Shown here: one piece after another, positions 15,800 to 26,100 of the stretch
How the letters are laid out: every line of letters starts with the position of its first letter
Numbering within the stretch: position 1 is the first letter of the stretch
Origin: Lacipirellula limnantheis
Lineage (GTDB): Bacteria > Planctomycetota > Planctomycetia > Pirellulales > Lacipirellulaceae
Assembly (NCBI RefSeq): GCF_007746075.1
Contig: NZ_CP036339.1
Span: 5,609,786-5,673,785 of the forward strand
Reading direction: 5' to 3'
Length of the DNA stretch: 64,000 nucleotides
Notes under the pieces: generated by a model
Database searches by the model: none
What the model saw: only the letters and a program-made list of their open reading frames with translations
What the model was told of the DNA's origin: nothing
Translations under genes and position numbers: made by a program

Positions 15800-16567
15800 A
15801 TGGCAGACGTGAACCGTCGCATTCAAGTTGATCTCTCCGGGCAAGTCGCCCTGGTGACCGGCGCGTCGCGCGGCATCGGCAAGGCGATCGCCATCGCGCT
15901 TGGCAAGTCGGGCGCAGTCGTCGCCTGCCTCGCCCGCAACGAAGAGAAGCTCAAAGAGACGGCCGCTGAAATCACTGCCGCGGGCGGCAAGGCGTCGATC
16001 CATGCCTGCGACGTCACGAACTCCGAAGCCGCCCAGGCCGCCGTCGACGCCGTCGTCGAGCAGCATGGCCGGCTCGACGTCGTCGTCAACAACGCCGGCA
16101 TCACCAAGGACACGCTTCTGCCGATCATGAGCGACGACGACTGGGACCAGGTGATCGCCGCCAACCTGCGGTCGGTCTTCCTGTTCAGCCGCGCCGCTGC
16201 CAAGGTGATGATGCGGCAGCGGTCGGGTCGGATCATCAACATGTCGAGCGTCTCGGGCCTCGTGGGCAACCCCGGACAGTCGAACTACTCGGCGTCGAAG
16301 GCGGGCATCATCGGGTTCACCCAGACCGTCGCCCGCGAGCTCGCCAAGCGAAAGATCACCGTCAACGCGATTTGCCCCGGGTTCATCGCCACCGACATGG
16401 CCGAAGCCCTTGGCCCGGCGATTATCGACGAAGTGAAAAAGCGAATCCCGATCCAACGGATCGGCGAGGCCCACGAAATCGCCGACGCGGTCCTGTACCT
16501 GGCGAGCGACTCGGCCAGCTACATCACCGGTCAGGTCATCACCGTCGACGGAGGAATGACAGCGTAG
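15800..16567 (+). CDS. fabG: 3-oxoacyl-ACP reductase
   Basis: 255 residues from the ATG at 15800; the longer open frame upstream is repeat-derived. FabG reduces 3-oxoacyl-ACP with NADPH. Short-chain dehydrogenase landmarks are TGASRGIGKA (cofactor site, about residue 20), NNAGITKD (about 95), the catalytic Ser in NMSSVSGL, and YSASKAG with Tyr and Lys (about 165). The C-terminal GQVITVDGGMTA is typical. It lies between fabD and acpP. Confidence 0.95.
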   Translation: MADVNRRIQVDLSGQVALVTGASRGIGKAIAIALGKSGAVVACLARNEEKLKETAAEITAAGGKASIHACDVTNSEAAQAAVDAVVEQHGRLDVVVNNAGITKDTLLPIMSDDDWDQVIAANLRSVFLFSRAAAKVMMRQRSGRIINMSSVSGLVGNPGQSNYSASKAGIIGFTQTVARELAKRKITVNAICPGFIATDMAEALGPAIIDEVKKRIPIQRIGEAHEIADAVLYLASDSASYITGQVITVDGGMTA

Positions 16568-16645
16568 AGGCCGCGATTGCGGCAAATTGCCCTAGTCCCC
16601 CCGCCTGGGGTCGACCTGGACAGCCATCCGAGGAGACGTTATATC

Positions 16646-16674
16646 TTGACCTCCTTCGCAAGACCGATCTATCT
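16646..16674 (+). promoter_or_regulatory. Candidate sigma70-type promoter for acpP
   Basis: TTGACC (16646-16651) and CTATCT (16669-16674) are separated by 17 nt, in the 265-nt gap between fabG and acpP. A strong separate promoter for the highly expressed carrier protein would be expected. The match is from inspection only. Confidence 0.35.
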
Positions 16675-16832
16675 TGAACGGCTTGCAGGGATAGCAGCAG
16701 CGGCGACCTCCGGGTTGCCAGCGAATCATCAAAAAAACGGATTTTGAGGAGCCATGCGATCGTCTCCAGACGACGCCGTTTCCCCAAATCGACACATAGA
16801 AACATCTGGACATCGTAGGGAGGAACTTCAGC

Positions 16833-17072
<240 letters not shown>

Positions 17073-17236
17073 CTGGCGGCGCGATCTTGCGGAGCGATTC
17101 TGCCGTTGGCCCGATGGGCTCGGCGCGCCGATAATGTCAGCAGACTCACGGCGGCAGCGACGATGGCCTGAGCCTCCATTCGGTCGCTGCAACTCGACTG
17201 AATCCCAGGCTCAAACTCCGTACCTCACACGAAGCG

Positions 17237-18475
17237 ATGAAACGACGAGTCGTCGTCACAGGCATGGGCGCCGTTACCTCTCTCGGCTGCAAGGTCGAGG
17301 AGTTGTGGCAGCGCATCCTGGCCGGCCAAAGCGGCATCCATTTACTGCAGTCGTTCAACACGGCCGACTACAAGGTGAAGTTCGGCGGCGACGTCCATGA
17401 TTGGGCGACCGACGGCTACATCGACGCGAAGGAAGCGAAGCGCGTTGATCGCTTCACGCAATTCGCGCTCGTCGCCGCCATCGACGCCGTCGCTGAATCG
17501 GGGATCGATTTCTCGAAGGAAGATCCCTACATGTGCGGAGCGATCATCGGCTCCGGCATCGGCGGTCTCAACGAGATCGAAGAACAAGAGCGGCGGCTGA
17601 TTCTCAAAGGCCCCGACCGCGTCAGTGCCTTCACCATCCCGAAGCTGATGCTCAATGCGGCCAGCGGACAGATTTCGATCCGCTTCGGCTTGCGCGGCCC
17701 CAACTATGCGGTCGCTACTGCGTGCGCCAGCGCTACCAACGCGATGGGCGACGCCTTCAAGGCAATCCAGTACGGCGACGCTGACGTGATGGTCACCGGC
17801 GGCGCCGAAGCGGCCATCACGCCCATCGGCGTGAGCGGCTTCTCGAACATGCGCGCCCTCTCCGAGCGGAATGATAACCCCGCAGCCGCGAGCCGCCCGT
17901 TCGACGCCGACCGCGACGGCTTCGTCCTCTCCGAAGGCGCCGGGATTCTCGTGTTCGAGGAACTCGAACACGCCAAGGCCCGCGGCGCGAAGATCCACGG
18001 CGAGATTCTCGGCTACGGCGCGAGCGCCGACGCCGGGCACATCACCCAGCCCGACGAAAACGGCACGGGCGCCGCTCGGGCGATGAGCAGCGCTCTTCGA
18101 GATGCGAAACTCGAGCCGACCGCGATCGACTACATCAATGCCCACGGCACCAGTACGCCGCTGGGCGACAAGGCGGAAACAGTCGCCGTGAAGCGCGTGT
18201 TCGAGGATCACGCCTATAAGCTGAACGTCTCCAGCACCAAGAGCCAAATCGGCCACCTGCTGGGCGCGAGCGGCGGCGTCGAGTTGATTCTTTCGCTGCT
18301 CGCCCTGCGCGATCAAGTCTCGCCGCCGACGATCAATCTCGATACGCCAGATCCGGCGTGCGATTTGAACTACACGCCCAAGACGCCGCAACAGCGCAAA
18401 ATCGGCGCCGTCATGAGCAACAGCTTCGGCTTCGGCGGGCACAACGCCTCGGTGATCGCCGGCGCTCTCAAGTAG
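17237..18475 (+). CDS. fabF: 3-oxoacyl-ACP synthase II (KAS II)
   Basis: 412 residues. FabF condenses malonyl-ACP with acyl-ACP. The Cys-His-His triad is intact: VATACASATNA (Cys about 163), NAHGTSTPLGD (His about 303) and GHLLGASGG (His about 340); the FGFGGHN motif closes the protein. It ends the fatty acid run. A second, catalytically altered ketosynthase homologue is at 36741-38057. Confidence 0.95.
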   Translation: MKRRVVVTGMGAVTSLGCKVEELWQRILAGQSGIHLLQSFNTADYKVKFGGDVHDWATDGYIDAKEAKRVDRFTQFALVAAIDAVAESGIDFSKEDPYMCGAIIGSGIGGLNEIEEQERRLILKGPDRVSAFTIPKLMLNAASGQISIRFGLRGPNYAVATACASATNAMGDAFKAIQYGDADVMVTGGAEAAITPIGVSGFSNMRALSERNDNPAAASRPFDADRDGFVLSEGAGILVFEELEHAKARGAKIHGEILGYGASADAGHITQPDENGTGAARAMSSALRDAKLEPTAIDYINAHGTSTPLGDKAETVAVKRVFEDHAYKLNVSSTKSQIGHLLGASGGVELILSLLALRDQVSPPTINLDTPDPACDLNYTPKTPQQRKIGAVMSNSFGFGGHNASVIAGALK

Positions 18476-18573
18476 TTGCCGCAAAGCATCGGGCCGCTCT
18501 TGCGGCCAATTGATTTGACGTGGTACGAGTGCGACCTAGAGTTGCACGGCTCAAGACGTACCACAGGCGAACG

Positions 18574-18813
18574 ATGTCTCTCCCGAATTCCAGCGTTGGC
18601 GTTTTCGACGCCCGGACCCGCTTCTTCGAACTCCTGGAACGGATCGAAGCGGGCGAGGAAGTGACCATCATGCGACACGGCGTCGCCGTCGCCCGTCTTG
18701 TGCCGCCCGCCAAGCCCGCCGCCGTTAAGTCGACGACGAAGGAGCGCGCCGTCGCCGTGCCGATGCCGAGTCTCGCGATGACTCGCGGCTGGCCAGAGTT
18801 GGCGCTCAGCTAA
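18574..18813 (+). CDS. Phd/YefM-type antitoxin, apparently orphan
   Basis: 79 residues from the ATG at 18574; the fold signature SVGVFDARTRFFELLERIEA, then GEEVTIMRHGVAVARLVPP, is that of type II antitoxins of the Phd/YefM superfamily, which bind operator DNA and a partner toxin through the tail. No VapC/PIN or Doc toxin gene follows: the next gene is on the opposite strand 9 nt after the stop. Either the toxin was lost, lies elsewhere, or the protein is now only a regulator. Confidence 0.75.
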   Translation: MSLPNSSVGVFDARTRFFELLERIEAGEEVTIMRHGVAVARLVPPAKPAAVKSTTKERAVAVPMPSLAMTRGWPELALS

Positions 18814-18821
18814 CTCGCCGC

Positions 18822-20237
18822 TTACTCGTCGGCTGTTCGCTTCTTGGCGTACTTCGCCGCGACGCCGCTCAGGCCGATGATCCCGATCAGGTTTGGAAAT
18901 ACTTGTGCGCCGTTGAGGATGTCGCCCCACGCCCAGACGAGGTCGACCTTCGCCACGGCGCCAATCGGAATCAGCAGGCAATAGAGCCAGCGATACGGCA
19001 TGATGATTCGTCGACCGAACAAATACTCCAGGAATTGCTCGCCGTAGAAGGACCACCCCATCAGCGTCGTGTAGCCGAAGAGAAAGACGGAGAACGCCAC
19101 CATCCAACCGCCAGCCGTCGGAATCGCCGCATTGAACGCTTCGGAAACGGCGGCGGCGCTCTCGATCTTTTCCAGCTTCCACGTGCCGGTCAGCAAAATC
19201 GTCAAGGCGCTGATCGTCGACGTGATGAACGTGATGATGAAGACCTCCATCACGGCGTTGAGGCCCTGCTGATCGGGTCGATCGCTCTTGGCGACGCCGT
19301 AGACGACGGCCGCCGTGCCGTAACCGGCCTCGTTGGCATACGCGCCGCGCGCCAAGCCGTAGCGCAGAGCCTGCCCCATCGTTGTCGCCATCAGGCCTCC
19401 GACGGTCGCGCCGGCGATCGGTCGCAACGAAAACGCTTCGCGAAAGACTTCGCTAAGGACCGCGGGCAAATTGCCGATGTTCAGCAGGATGACGGCGAGT
19501 CCGCCGAGCATGTAGAAACCGACTTTGAAGGGCGAGAGCTTCTCCAGCACCCGGCCGATCGACTGCACGCCGCCGATGATCACCAGCCAAGTGAGGATCG
19601 CCAGGACGACGCCGATCGCCAGTCGCGAGCCTCGAATGTCGGCTCCGCCCACGCTGAACGTCCCGAGATCGAGGCCCGACTTGCTGAACTGGCTGTCGAG
19701 AACAATCGCGATCGAGTTTGGTTGCGTGAAGGGGGTCGTGAACAAACAGGCGATCCCGGCGATCAGGGCGTAGATCCAAGCGAGCGACGCCGAGCCCAAG
19801 CCGTTGCGCAGGTAGTACATTGGTCCGGCGAGCGTCGCTTCACCGTGAGGAATGCGGTACTTCAAGCCCAGGACCGCTTCGGCGAACTTCACCGACGTGG
19901 CGAAGAACCCGTAGCACCAGATCCAGAACAGCGCTCCCGGTCCGCCGGAGATAATGGCGGCGGCGACGCCGGCGATGTTGCCGACGCCGATCGTCGATCC
20001 GAGTCCCATCATGAACGCCTGAAACGGCGAAACGGCGCCGCCGGCACCCGCTTGCTGCGAGGCCACCATCGTCCGCGCCGCCTCTGGAAATCGCCGCACC
20101 TGCACGAACCCGTTGCGGAACGTAAAGAACAGGCCCGTGGCGAACAGAATGCAAATGGCCCACGGCCAATACATCATCGTGGCGACGTGATCGACCTGCT
20201 CGGCGACTCGATCCATCCAGGAGGCGGTTTCAGGCAT
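18822..20237 (-). CDS. Sodium:alanine symporter (AGCS family)
   Basis: 471 residues from the ATG at 20237 (MPETASWMDRVAEQVDHVAT); the frame upstream has no family similarity. About eleven membrane segments. AGCS signatures are ARTMVASQQAGAGGAVSPFQ, MMGLGSTIGVGNIAGVAAAI, GPGALFWIWCYGFFATSVKF and GLARGAYANEAGYGTAA. Such proteins import alanine or glycine with Na+. The glycine cleavage genes lie 35 kb away, so there is no operon link. The gene diverges from the exported protein at 20498. Confidence 0.9.
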   Translation of the reverse strand: MPETASWMDRVAEQVDHVATMMYWPWAICILFATGLFFTFRNGFVQVRRFPEAARTMVASQQAGAGGAVSPFQAFMMGLGSTIGVGNIAGVAAAIISGGPGALFWIWCYGFFATSVKFAEAVLGLKYRIPHGEATLAGPMYYLRNGLGSASLAWIYALIAGIACLFTTPFTQPNSIAIVLDSQFSKSGLDLGTFSVGGADIRGSRLAIGVVLAILTWLVIIGGVQSIGRVLEKLSPFKVGFYMLGGLAVILLNIGNLPAVLSEVFREAFSLRPIAGATVGGLMATTMGQALRYGLARGAYANEAGYGTAAVVYGVAKSDRPDQQGLNAVMEVFIITFITSTISALTILLTGTWKLEKIESAAAVSEAFNAAIPTAGGWMVAFSVFLFGYTTLMGWSFYGEQFLEYLFGRRIIMPYRWLYCLLIPIGAVAKVDLVWAWGDILNGAQVFPNLIGIIGLSGVAAKYAKKRTADE

Positions 20238-20497
20238 ATGAAAGGCGACTGCTCGTGGGTTGATGGAAATGCTTATTCGCCGCCACGCGAGTTTGCGGCA
20301 TCTTAGCAAAGGGGTGAATGCATTGCTGGCGCCTTGGCTAGCTTCGATCGACTCTCGCGCAAAAACATTCATCTCGTGCGCATGCGGGAGCGTTTCGCGC
20401 GTCAGTCGTCCGCCCTTGCCGCTCGCTGCCGGCTTTCCTAGACTCCTCGCCCCTGCGTCTACCCTATTGCCTCGCCAGGTCTGCGGAGACCCGATTC

Positions 20498-21775
20498 ATG
20501 TCTCGCCTCGTCTTGTCCCTCGTTGGCTCTCTGGGCGTTTGCCTTGCCGTTGCAGCCGACGCGCCGAACGTCTTCGCCCAGTACGGCAGCGGCAGCGGCG
20601 CCGGGTGGCAGGCCCAATCGAATCCCGCGCCGCCGGCCTCGGCGTACGAACAGAAAAACGCCCAGCCCCTTTCCAGCGCCGCGGCGGCGCCTATCACGCC
20701 GACGCCGAGCAGCGCCAGCGAACCGATCACCCACGCACAGGTAACAAAAGGGACGGGCCAGCTTCCTAGCGACCACGGCCAGGTCTGGCGCGAGTACGAC
20801 ATCACTCCCTACACCACGCGCGTCCAGTCGAGCGAGCACCCTGAACAGTTGATCGTCGACTGGATTCTGCGCGAAACGGGCTACGAAGCGTGGCACTCGA
20901 CGCCGGTGGGACTCCTTTCGGCAGACCGCCAAACGCTCCGCGTCTACCACACGCCGCAGATGCAGGCGACGGTCGCCGACATCGTCGATCGGTTTGTCAG
21001 CACGAAGGCGCAGAACCACGGCTTCGGTCTGCGGATCATCACGCTGAAGAATCCCAACTGGCGGACGCGCGCGGTGCCGCTGATGACCTCGATTCCCGTG
21101 CAATCTCCAGGCGTGCAGGCCTGGATCATGGCTCGCGAGAGCGCCGCGGTGATGCTGGCCGAGATGCGGAGCCGCACCGATTTCCGCGAACACACGACGG
21201 CCCATCAAATGGTGCTCAACGGACAGACGTCGATCGTCTCGACGATGCGCCCGCGGACGTACTCGAAGGGGATCATCGCCAACCAGACGACGTGGCCCGG
21301 TTTCCAGCCGGAGCTGGGGCAGATCGACGAAGGCTTCTCGCTGGAATTCAGCCCGCTGCTGTCGATCGACGCGACGACGACCGACGCCGTGGTCAAGCTG
21401 AAGCTGTCGCAGATTGAAAAAATGATTCCGGTCCAATTGGAAGTTCCCTCGGTCGCCGCCGCCAATCAGAAGGCGCAGATTGACGTGCCGCAAATGACGA
21501 TGGTGCAAATTCACGAACGCTTCCGCTGGCCGACGGATCAGGTCTTGCTCCTGTCGATCGGCGTGGTGGCGACGCCGGGCCCCGACAAATCGAATCCGCT
21601 GACCGACGTCCTGCCGCTCCCCAAAAGCGCCCCCCGCGCCGACGCCCTGCTGCTGGTCGAAAGCAGCGGTACCGCGGCGCAGCCGTTGCCGAGCGTGGCC
21701 GGCGCCCCCGGGACCACGCCCATGGCGACGCCGATGACGGCGCGGTCGGAGCGGACGTTTCATGGGCGGTACTAA
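20498..21775 (+). CDS. Exported protein of unknown function, secretin-domain-like parts
   Basis: 425 residues with a signal peptide (MSRLVLSLVGSLGVCLAVA), then a low-complexity Ala/Pro/Ser stretch to about residue 85. The next part (WREYDITPYTTRV, ERLIVDW-like segment, TLRVYHTPQMQATVADIVDR) resembles the STN/N-domains of secretins, but the pore-forming domain is not recognisable. Planctomycetes encode several proteins of this type. Role unknown; periplasmic location is inferred from the signal peptide. Confidence 0.65.
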   Translation: MSRLVLSLVGSLGVCLAVAADAPNVFAQYGSGSGAGWQAQSNPAPPASAYEQKNAQPLSSAAAAPITPTPSSASEPITHAQVTKGTGQLPSDHGQVWREYDITPYTTRVQSSEHPEQLIVDWILRETGYEAWHSTPVGLLSADRQTLRVYHTPQMQATVADIVDRFVSTKAQNHGFGLRIITLKNPNWRTRAVPLMTSIPVQSPGVQAWIMARESAAVMLAEMRSRTDFREHTTAHQMVLNGQTSIVSTMRPRTYSKGIIANQTTWPGFQPELGQIDEGFSLEFSPLLSIDATTTDAVVKLKLSQIEKMIPVQLEVPSVAAANQKAQIDVPQMTMVQIHERFRWPTDQVLLLSIGVVATPGPDKSNPLTDVLPLPKSAPRADALLLVESSGTAAQPLPSVAGAPGTTPMATPMTARSERTFHGRY

Positions 21776-22284
21776 GTGGGTGACTGGTGACTTGATGCTC
21801 TGGTAGCTGGATGCTCGTTGCTTGATGCTGGCGTGAGGGGGCACGCGCTTCTTCTGTCGTCTAGGCACTTCGTCGCGACATGCATTTTCGGCGACAAATT
21901 AGCGAGCGGCTTAAGTCGTTGTGATCGTTGGTCTTTCGGCGATTGCAGCAACGATTTGTGTCGCTTCTGTCGCGACACAAATCGTTGCTGACAGCTGTGC
22001 GGCGTTTGCAAAAATCGAACGCCAATTCACGGCGGACGACAAGTCGCGTGGCTCACGCGCCCCCGTCACCAGCTTGAGGTCAGCCGGTTGGGGACGTTCC
22101 GGGCGCCCCCACCGCGGGGCAGTGCGGCAGCCCAGTTTCGTCCCCCGAGCCTAGCGAGTGGCGCGGCCAATTTCTGCACTAAAGTTCACCGAATGTTGGC
22201 GGCGTTCGCCGGGCCGGCGGGGCGGGCTATACTTCGCAGCAACCCCACCCGTCCTCCGCCCGAAACCTTGGCCCCCTGCCGCCG
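21776..22284. other. Gene-free region with a perfect hairpin
   Basis: No gene is seen. It contains GGATGCTCGTTGCTTGATGC-type words (21779-21836), a perfect 19-bp hairpin (21946-21990) and a GC-rich stretch (22090-22165) with CCGCGGGG and GTGCGGCAGCCC words. The promoter for the methyltransferase is presumably near the right end. Confidence 0.5.
21946..21990. other. Perfect 19-bp stem hairpin, role unknown
   Basis: Arms 21946-21964 (CAGCAACGATTTGTGTCGC) and 21972-21990 are perfect reverse complements with a 7-nt loop. No T-tract follows on either strand. A TGTCGCGACA palindrome overlaps the right arm, and GTCGCGACA also occurs at about 21871. Candidates are a structured RNA, a protein binding site or a mobile repeat. 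Confidence 0.7.
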
Positions 22285-22986
22285 ATGACCGCCAAACTCG
22301 CCGCCGTCAAACAGGTCTTTGAACAGCGCTCGATGTACGACGCCGTGGTGACGGGGAACTACATGCACCATGCTGAGCTGATCGCGGCGCTCGCGGCCTG
22401 GGCCAAGGAGTTCGGCCGGCCGCTGCGGATCGTCGACGTCGGCTGCGGCGACGCGAGCCTCGCGGCGAAGAGTTTTGCCGTGGCGCCGATCGAGCACTAC
22501 ATCGGCGTCGACATCGCGGAGTCGTCGATTGAGCAAGCTCGCGCCACGACGGCGGCATGGAACGGTCGCGTCGAGTTGATCTGCGGTAACCTCTTCGATG
22601 CGCTGCACGGGCTGGCCGACGAGAGCGCGAACGTCGTGCTGGCGAGTCACTCGCTGCACCACTTTTCGACGGCGGACAAGGTGAAGCTGCTGCGCGAGAT
22701 CGGCCGCGTGCTGGAACCGGGCGGGGTGCTGCTATGGATCGACGCTGTGCGCGACGAGGGAGAGTCGCGCGACGAGTTCGTCAACGGATTGGCGGGCGAG
22801 ATCAAACGCGATTGGACGCTGTTATCCGTTGAAGAGCGCGGTCGCGCGGCGGAGCATGTGCTTACTTCGGACTTTCCGGAGACGGAAGCTTGGATGATGG
22901 AGCAAACGGCGGCGGCGGGACTCTCGACGGAGAGCATGTTGCTGAAAGGTGGATCATTTCGAGGGTGGGCGTTTAAGAAGCGGTGA
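22285..22986 (+). CDS. Class I SAM-dependent methyltransferase
   Basis: 233 residues. Motif I is RIVDVGCGDASLAAK (about residue 50), followed by the acidic residue in YIGVDIAE (about 75), motif II-like GNLFDAL and NVVLASHSLHHF (about 120), and the EPGGVLLWID strand. The fold is clear; the methyl acceptor is not. It ends 190 nt before the first ELWxxDGT gene on the same strand. Confidence 0.85.
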   Translation: MTAKLAAVKQVFEQRSMYDAVVTGNYMHHAELIAALAAWAKEFGRPLRIVDVGCGDASLAAKSFAVAPIEHYIGVDIAESSIEQARATTAAWNGRVELICGNLFDALHGLADESANVVLASHSLHHFSTADKVKLLREIGRVLEPGGVLLWIDAVRDEGESRDEFVNGLAGEIKRDWTLLSVEERGRAAEHVLTSDFPETEAWMMEQTAAAGLSTESMLLKGGSFRGWAFKKR

Positions 22987-23176
22987 AAAATCGAGCAGCG
23001 GCTGCGTGGTCTCCTGTTCGACTGACCGATGGCCCATTTTTTCAGGGAATCCGCCGCGGTCGTCTCATTTCCAACTGATGGACCGCCGCCCGGCATTGAA
23101 ATATACTGCGAGGGCTGCTTTTTGCTCCTTAGCCCGCCTCAGTTCGCGAGGCGCTCGACACGCTGGATGCCCATCG

Positions 23177-26100
23177 ATGAAGTTTCGCTCCCTGCGCCGC
23201 GGTTCCGCCGATGCTCGCTCCGTCGGCGTTCGTCATTTGCGAATGGAATCGCTGGAGTCGCGGCAGTTGTTGAGCGTCTCTCCTACTCTTATCGCCGATA
23301 TTAATCAGACGCCGTTTTCGCCGGCGAGCGACCCACGGACCCTGACGGAGATCAACGGTCAGCTCTATTTCACTGCCAGGGATCGAGATCATGGCATCGA
23401 GTTGTGGAAGAGCGACGGAACGAGCGAGGGAACGACGCTGGTCAAGGACATCAACTCAGGCGCCGGCTCGTCGAGCGTCACCGCCATCACAAACATCGGC
23501 GGCACGCTCTACTTCATGGCGAATGACGGCGTCCACGGCTCGGAGCTTTGGAAAAGCGACGGAACCAGCGACGGAACCGTTCTAGTGAAGGATATCCGGC
23601 CGGGCGTCGAGGGGGCGATTGAGTTCAACACTCCAAAGTTCATGGCCAACGCGAACGGAGTTTTGTTCTTCGTCGCGAACGACGGCATTACTGGCGCCGA
23701 GCTATGGAAGAGTGACGGCTCCGTTGAAGGCACGGTGCAGGTGGTCGACATCGTTCCAGGTATTTACGACGCCGCTCTCTATCGATACGTGACCGTAGGA
23801 GCGCTGCTGTACTTCACCGCATTCGACGGCGACGAAGGGAGAGCTCTCTGGAAGAGCGACGGCACTGCCGCAGGAACAACCAAAATTAATCCAGGGGTCG
23901 CTTTTAAGAGCGGCGGACCAGATGAACTAATCGCGATCGGTGAGACGGTTTACTTTCGCGCCAGCGCAACATTTTCGAGTGATTTTGAACTCTGGAAAAG
24001 CGACGGCACAGACGCTGAGACGGTCCTCGTAAAGGACGTTTATCCGTCTGGTAATGGGAATGTTTCTCAATTGACGAACGTTGACGGAACGCTTTTTTTT
24101 CGAGCCAACGACGGGGTTAGCGGCGTGGAACTCTGGATGAGCGATGGAACTGCGGCCGGAACGACCCGCGTCAGCAACATTCGCAGCGGAGCCAACGCCT
24201 CAACTCCGAACTATCTTATTAATGTCGGAGGAACGCTTTTCTTCTCCGCCAATGACGGCGTTAGCGGCGTCGAACTCTGGACAAGCGATGGAACTGCGGC
24301 GGGAACGTCGCTGGTTCGCAATATTGCCAATGCCGGAACGAGTTCAACGCCTCGTTCGTTGACTAACGTCAACGGAGCGCTCTTTTTCCAGGCGGCGACT
24401 GGCGAGCTTTGGAAGTCGGACGGATCGTCGGCTGGGACGATTCGCGTTCGGGAACGAGACGTTATTCCCAATATCACCTCGACTTTACGCGAATTGAAGG
24501 CCGTCGGTAGCAAGCTCTACTTCACGGCGAATGACGGCGCTGCGGGATTTGAACTGTGGCGCAGCGATGGGACGACCTCAGGAACTGATTTGGTTCGCGA
24601 CATCTATTTTGGCACGGCCGATTCTTCGCCGGGATTGTTTCTCGGATTAAATGGGTGGCTCTACTTCTCCGCCGACGATGGCGTTCATGGGCCGGAACTA
24701 TGGAAGACCGACGGAACCGTTGCCGGCACGACTCTGGTGCGCGACATTCGGCCGGGCATTGAGGGATCAAACCTTTATGGCTTCTTCGAAATGAATGGGA
24801 TGCTTTACTTCTCGGCCAATGACGGCTCGCACGGAGACGAGCTTTGGCGAACTGACGGCACAGAAGCCGGGACAACGCTGGCGTTCGACCTTAATCCCGG
24901 TCCTGGGAATTCGTTCGGCGGCAACATTTCTCTGATCGACGGCTTGCTGTTATTCCGCGCCAACGACGGTGTCCACGGCTACGAACTGTGGAAGACTGAT
25001 GGAACGTTGGCCGGCTCGAGCCTCGTTCGCGAATTCTATCCCGGCACCACTTCAGGAAACCCCAGCTCTCCGATCCTATTCAACGGCGAAATCTTCTTCA
25101 CTGCGAAAACCCCAGCGTCTGGAATTGAAATTTGGCGGACCGACGGAACATCGGCTGGAACGACCATGCTGATCGACATTCTCCCCGGCACAGGCAACGG
25201 CGTCAGCTATTTTCCGCACTTTGCGGAAATGAACGGACAGTTGTTCTTCGCAGCCAACGACGGTTCCAGCGGCGTCGAACTATGGAGAACCGACGGCACA
25301 GCTGGAGGAACGAGCCGAGTCTTTGACATCACGCCAGGCAGCCCAAGCGGCTCGCCGGAACATCTCTATAATCTGAATGGAACGCTCCTGTTTACAACTG
25401 AATCTTGGTCAAATTCGTCTCTGCTGTGGTTCAGCGACGGAACAACGCAGGGAACCTTTCAACCGAACATTGACGTCGACGCTGAATTGGAAGGGCAACT
25501 TCAGATTGGCGACTACTTCTACTTCAGCGGTCGTAACGGCGACTTCGGCGAGGAACTGTGGAGGACTGACGGGACCGTAGGCGGAACTAGCATTGTTAAA
25601 GACATCAATCCAGGCCAGGCGCGTGGCTATCCCTTCGGCATGACTAACGTCGATGGCATGCTTTACTTCACGGCCGGCGATCCAGTCTTTGGCTTCGAGA
25701 TGTGGCGGAGCGATGGCACAGCAACGGGTACGTCTCGAGTGACAGATATCGCCGCAGGCGGCGCCGACAGCTGGCCGTGGGGATACCGGGGAGGTGCTAC
25801 ATTCAACGACAAGCTCATCTTTCGAGCGACCGACGGCGTGCTGGGCAGCGAGTTATGGGCAATGGACTTGAGCCCAATTCTTGATGGTGACTTTGACAAC
25901 GACGGCGACGTCGATGGCGCCGACTTCTTAGCGTGGCAACGAGATTTCGCCTCTTCCGTCGTTCCAAACGGCGGTGGAGCGGATGACGATGCGAACGGGA
26001 TTGTCGACGGCGCTGATCTCTACGTGTGGAAGGAGAACTTTGGAGCGCCCGAGTCATTGACCCCGGCGGGCGCCGTCTCGCAAGCGGCGGCGCCCGTTGC

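Noticed and set aside
18903..20306. 467-residue plus-strand open frame
   Set aside because: Antisense of the sodium:alanine symporter; Arg/Asp-rich with no recognisable domain.
20459..21868. 469-residue minus-strand open frame
   Set aside because: Antisense of the exported protein at 20498-21775; no signal peptide or motif, typical high-GC shadow.
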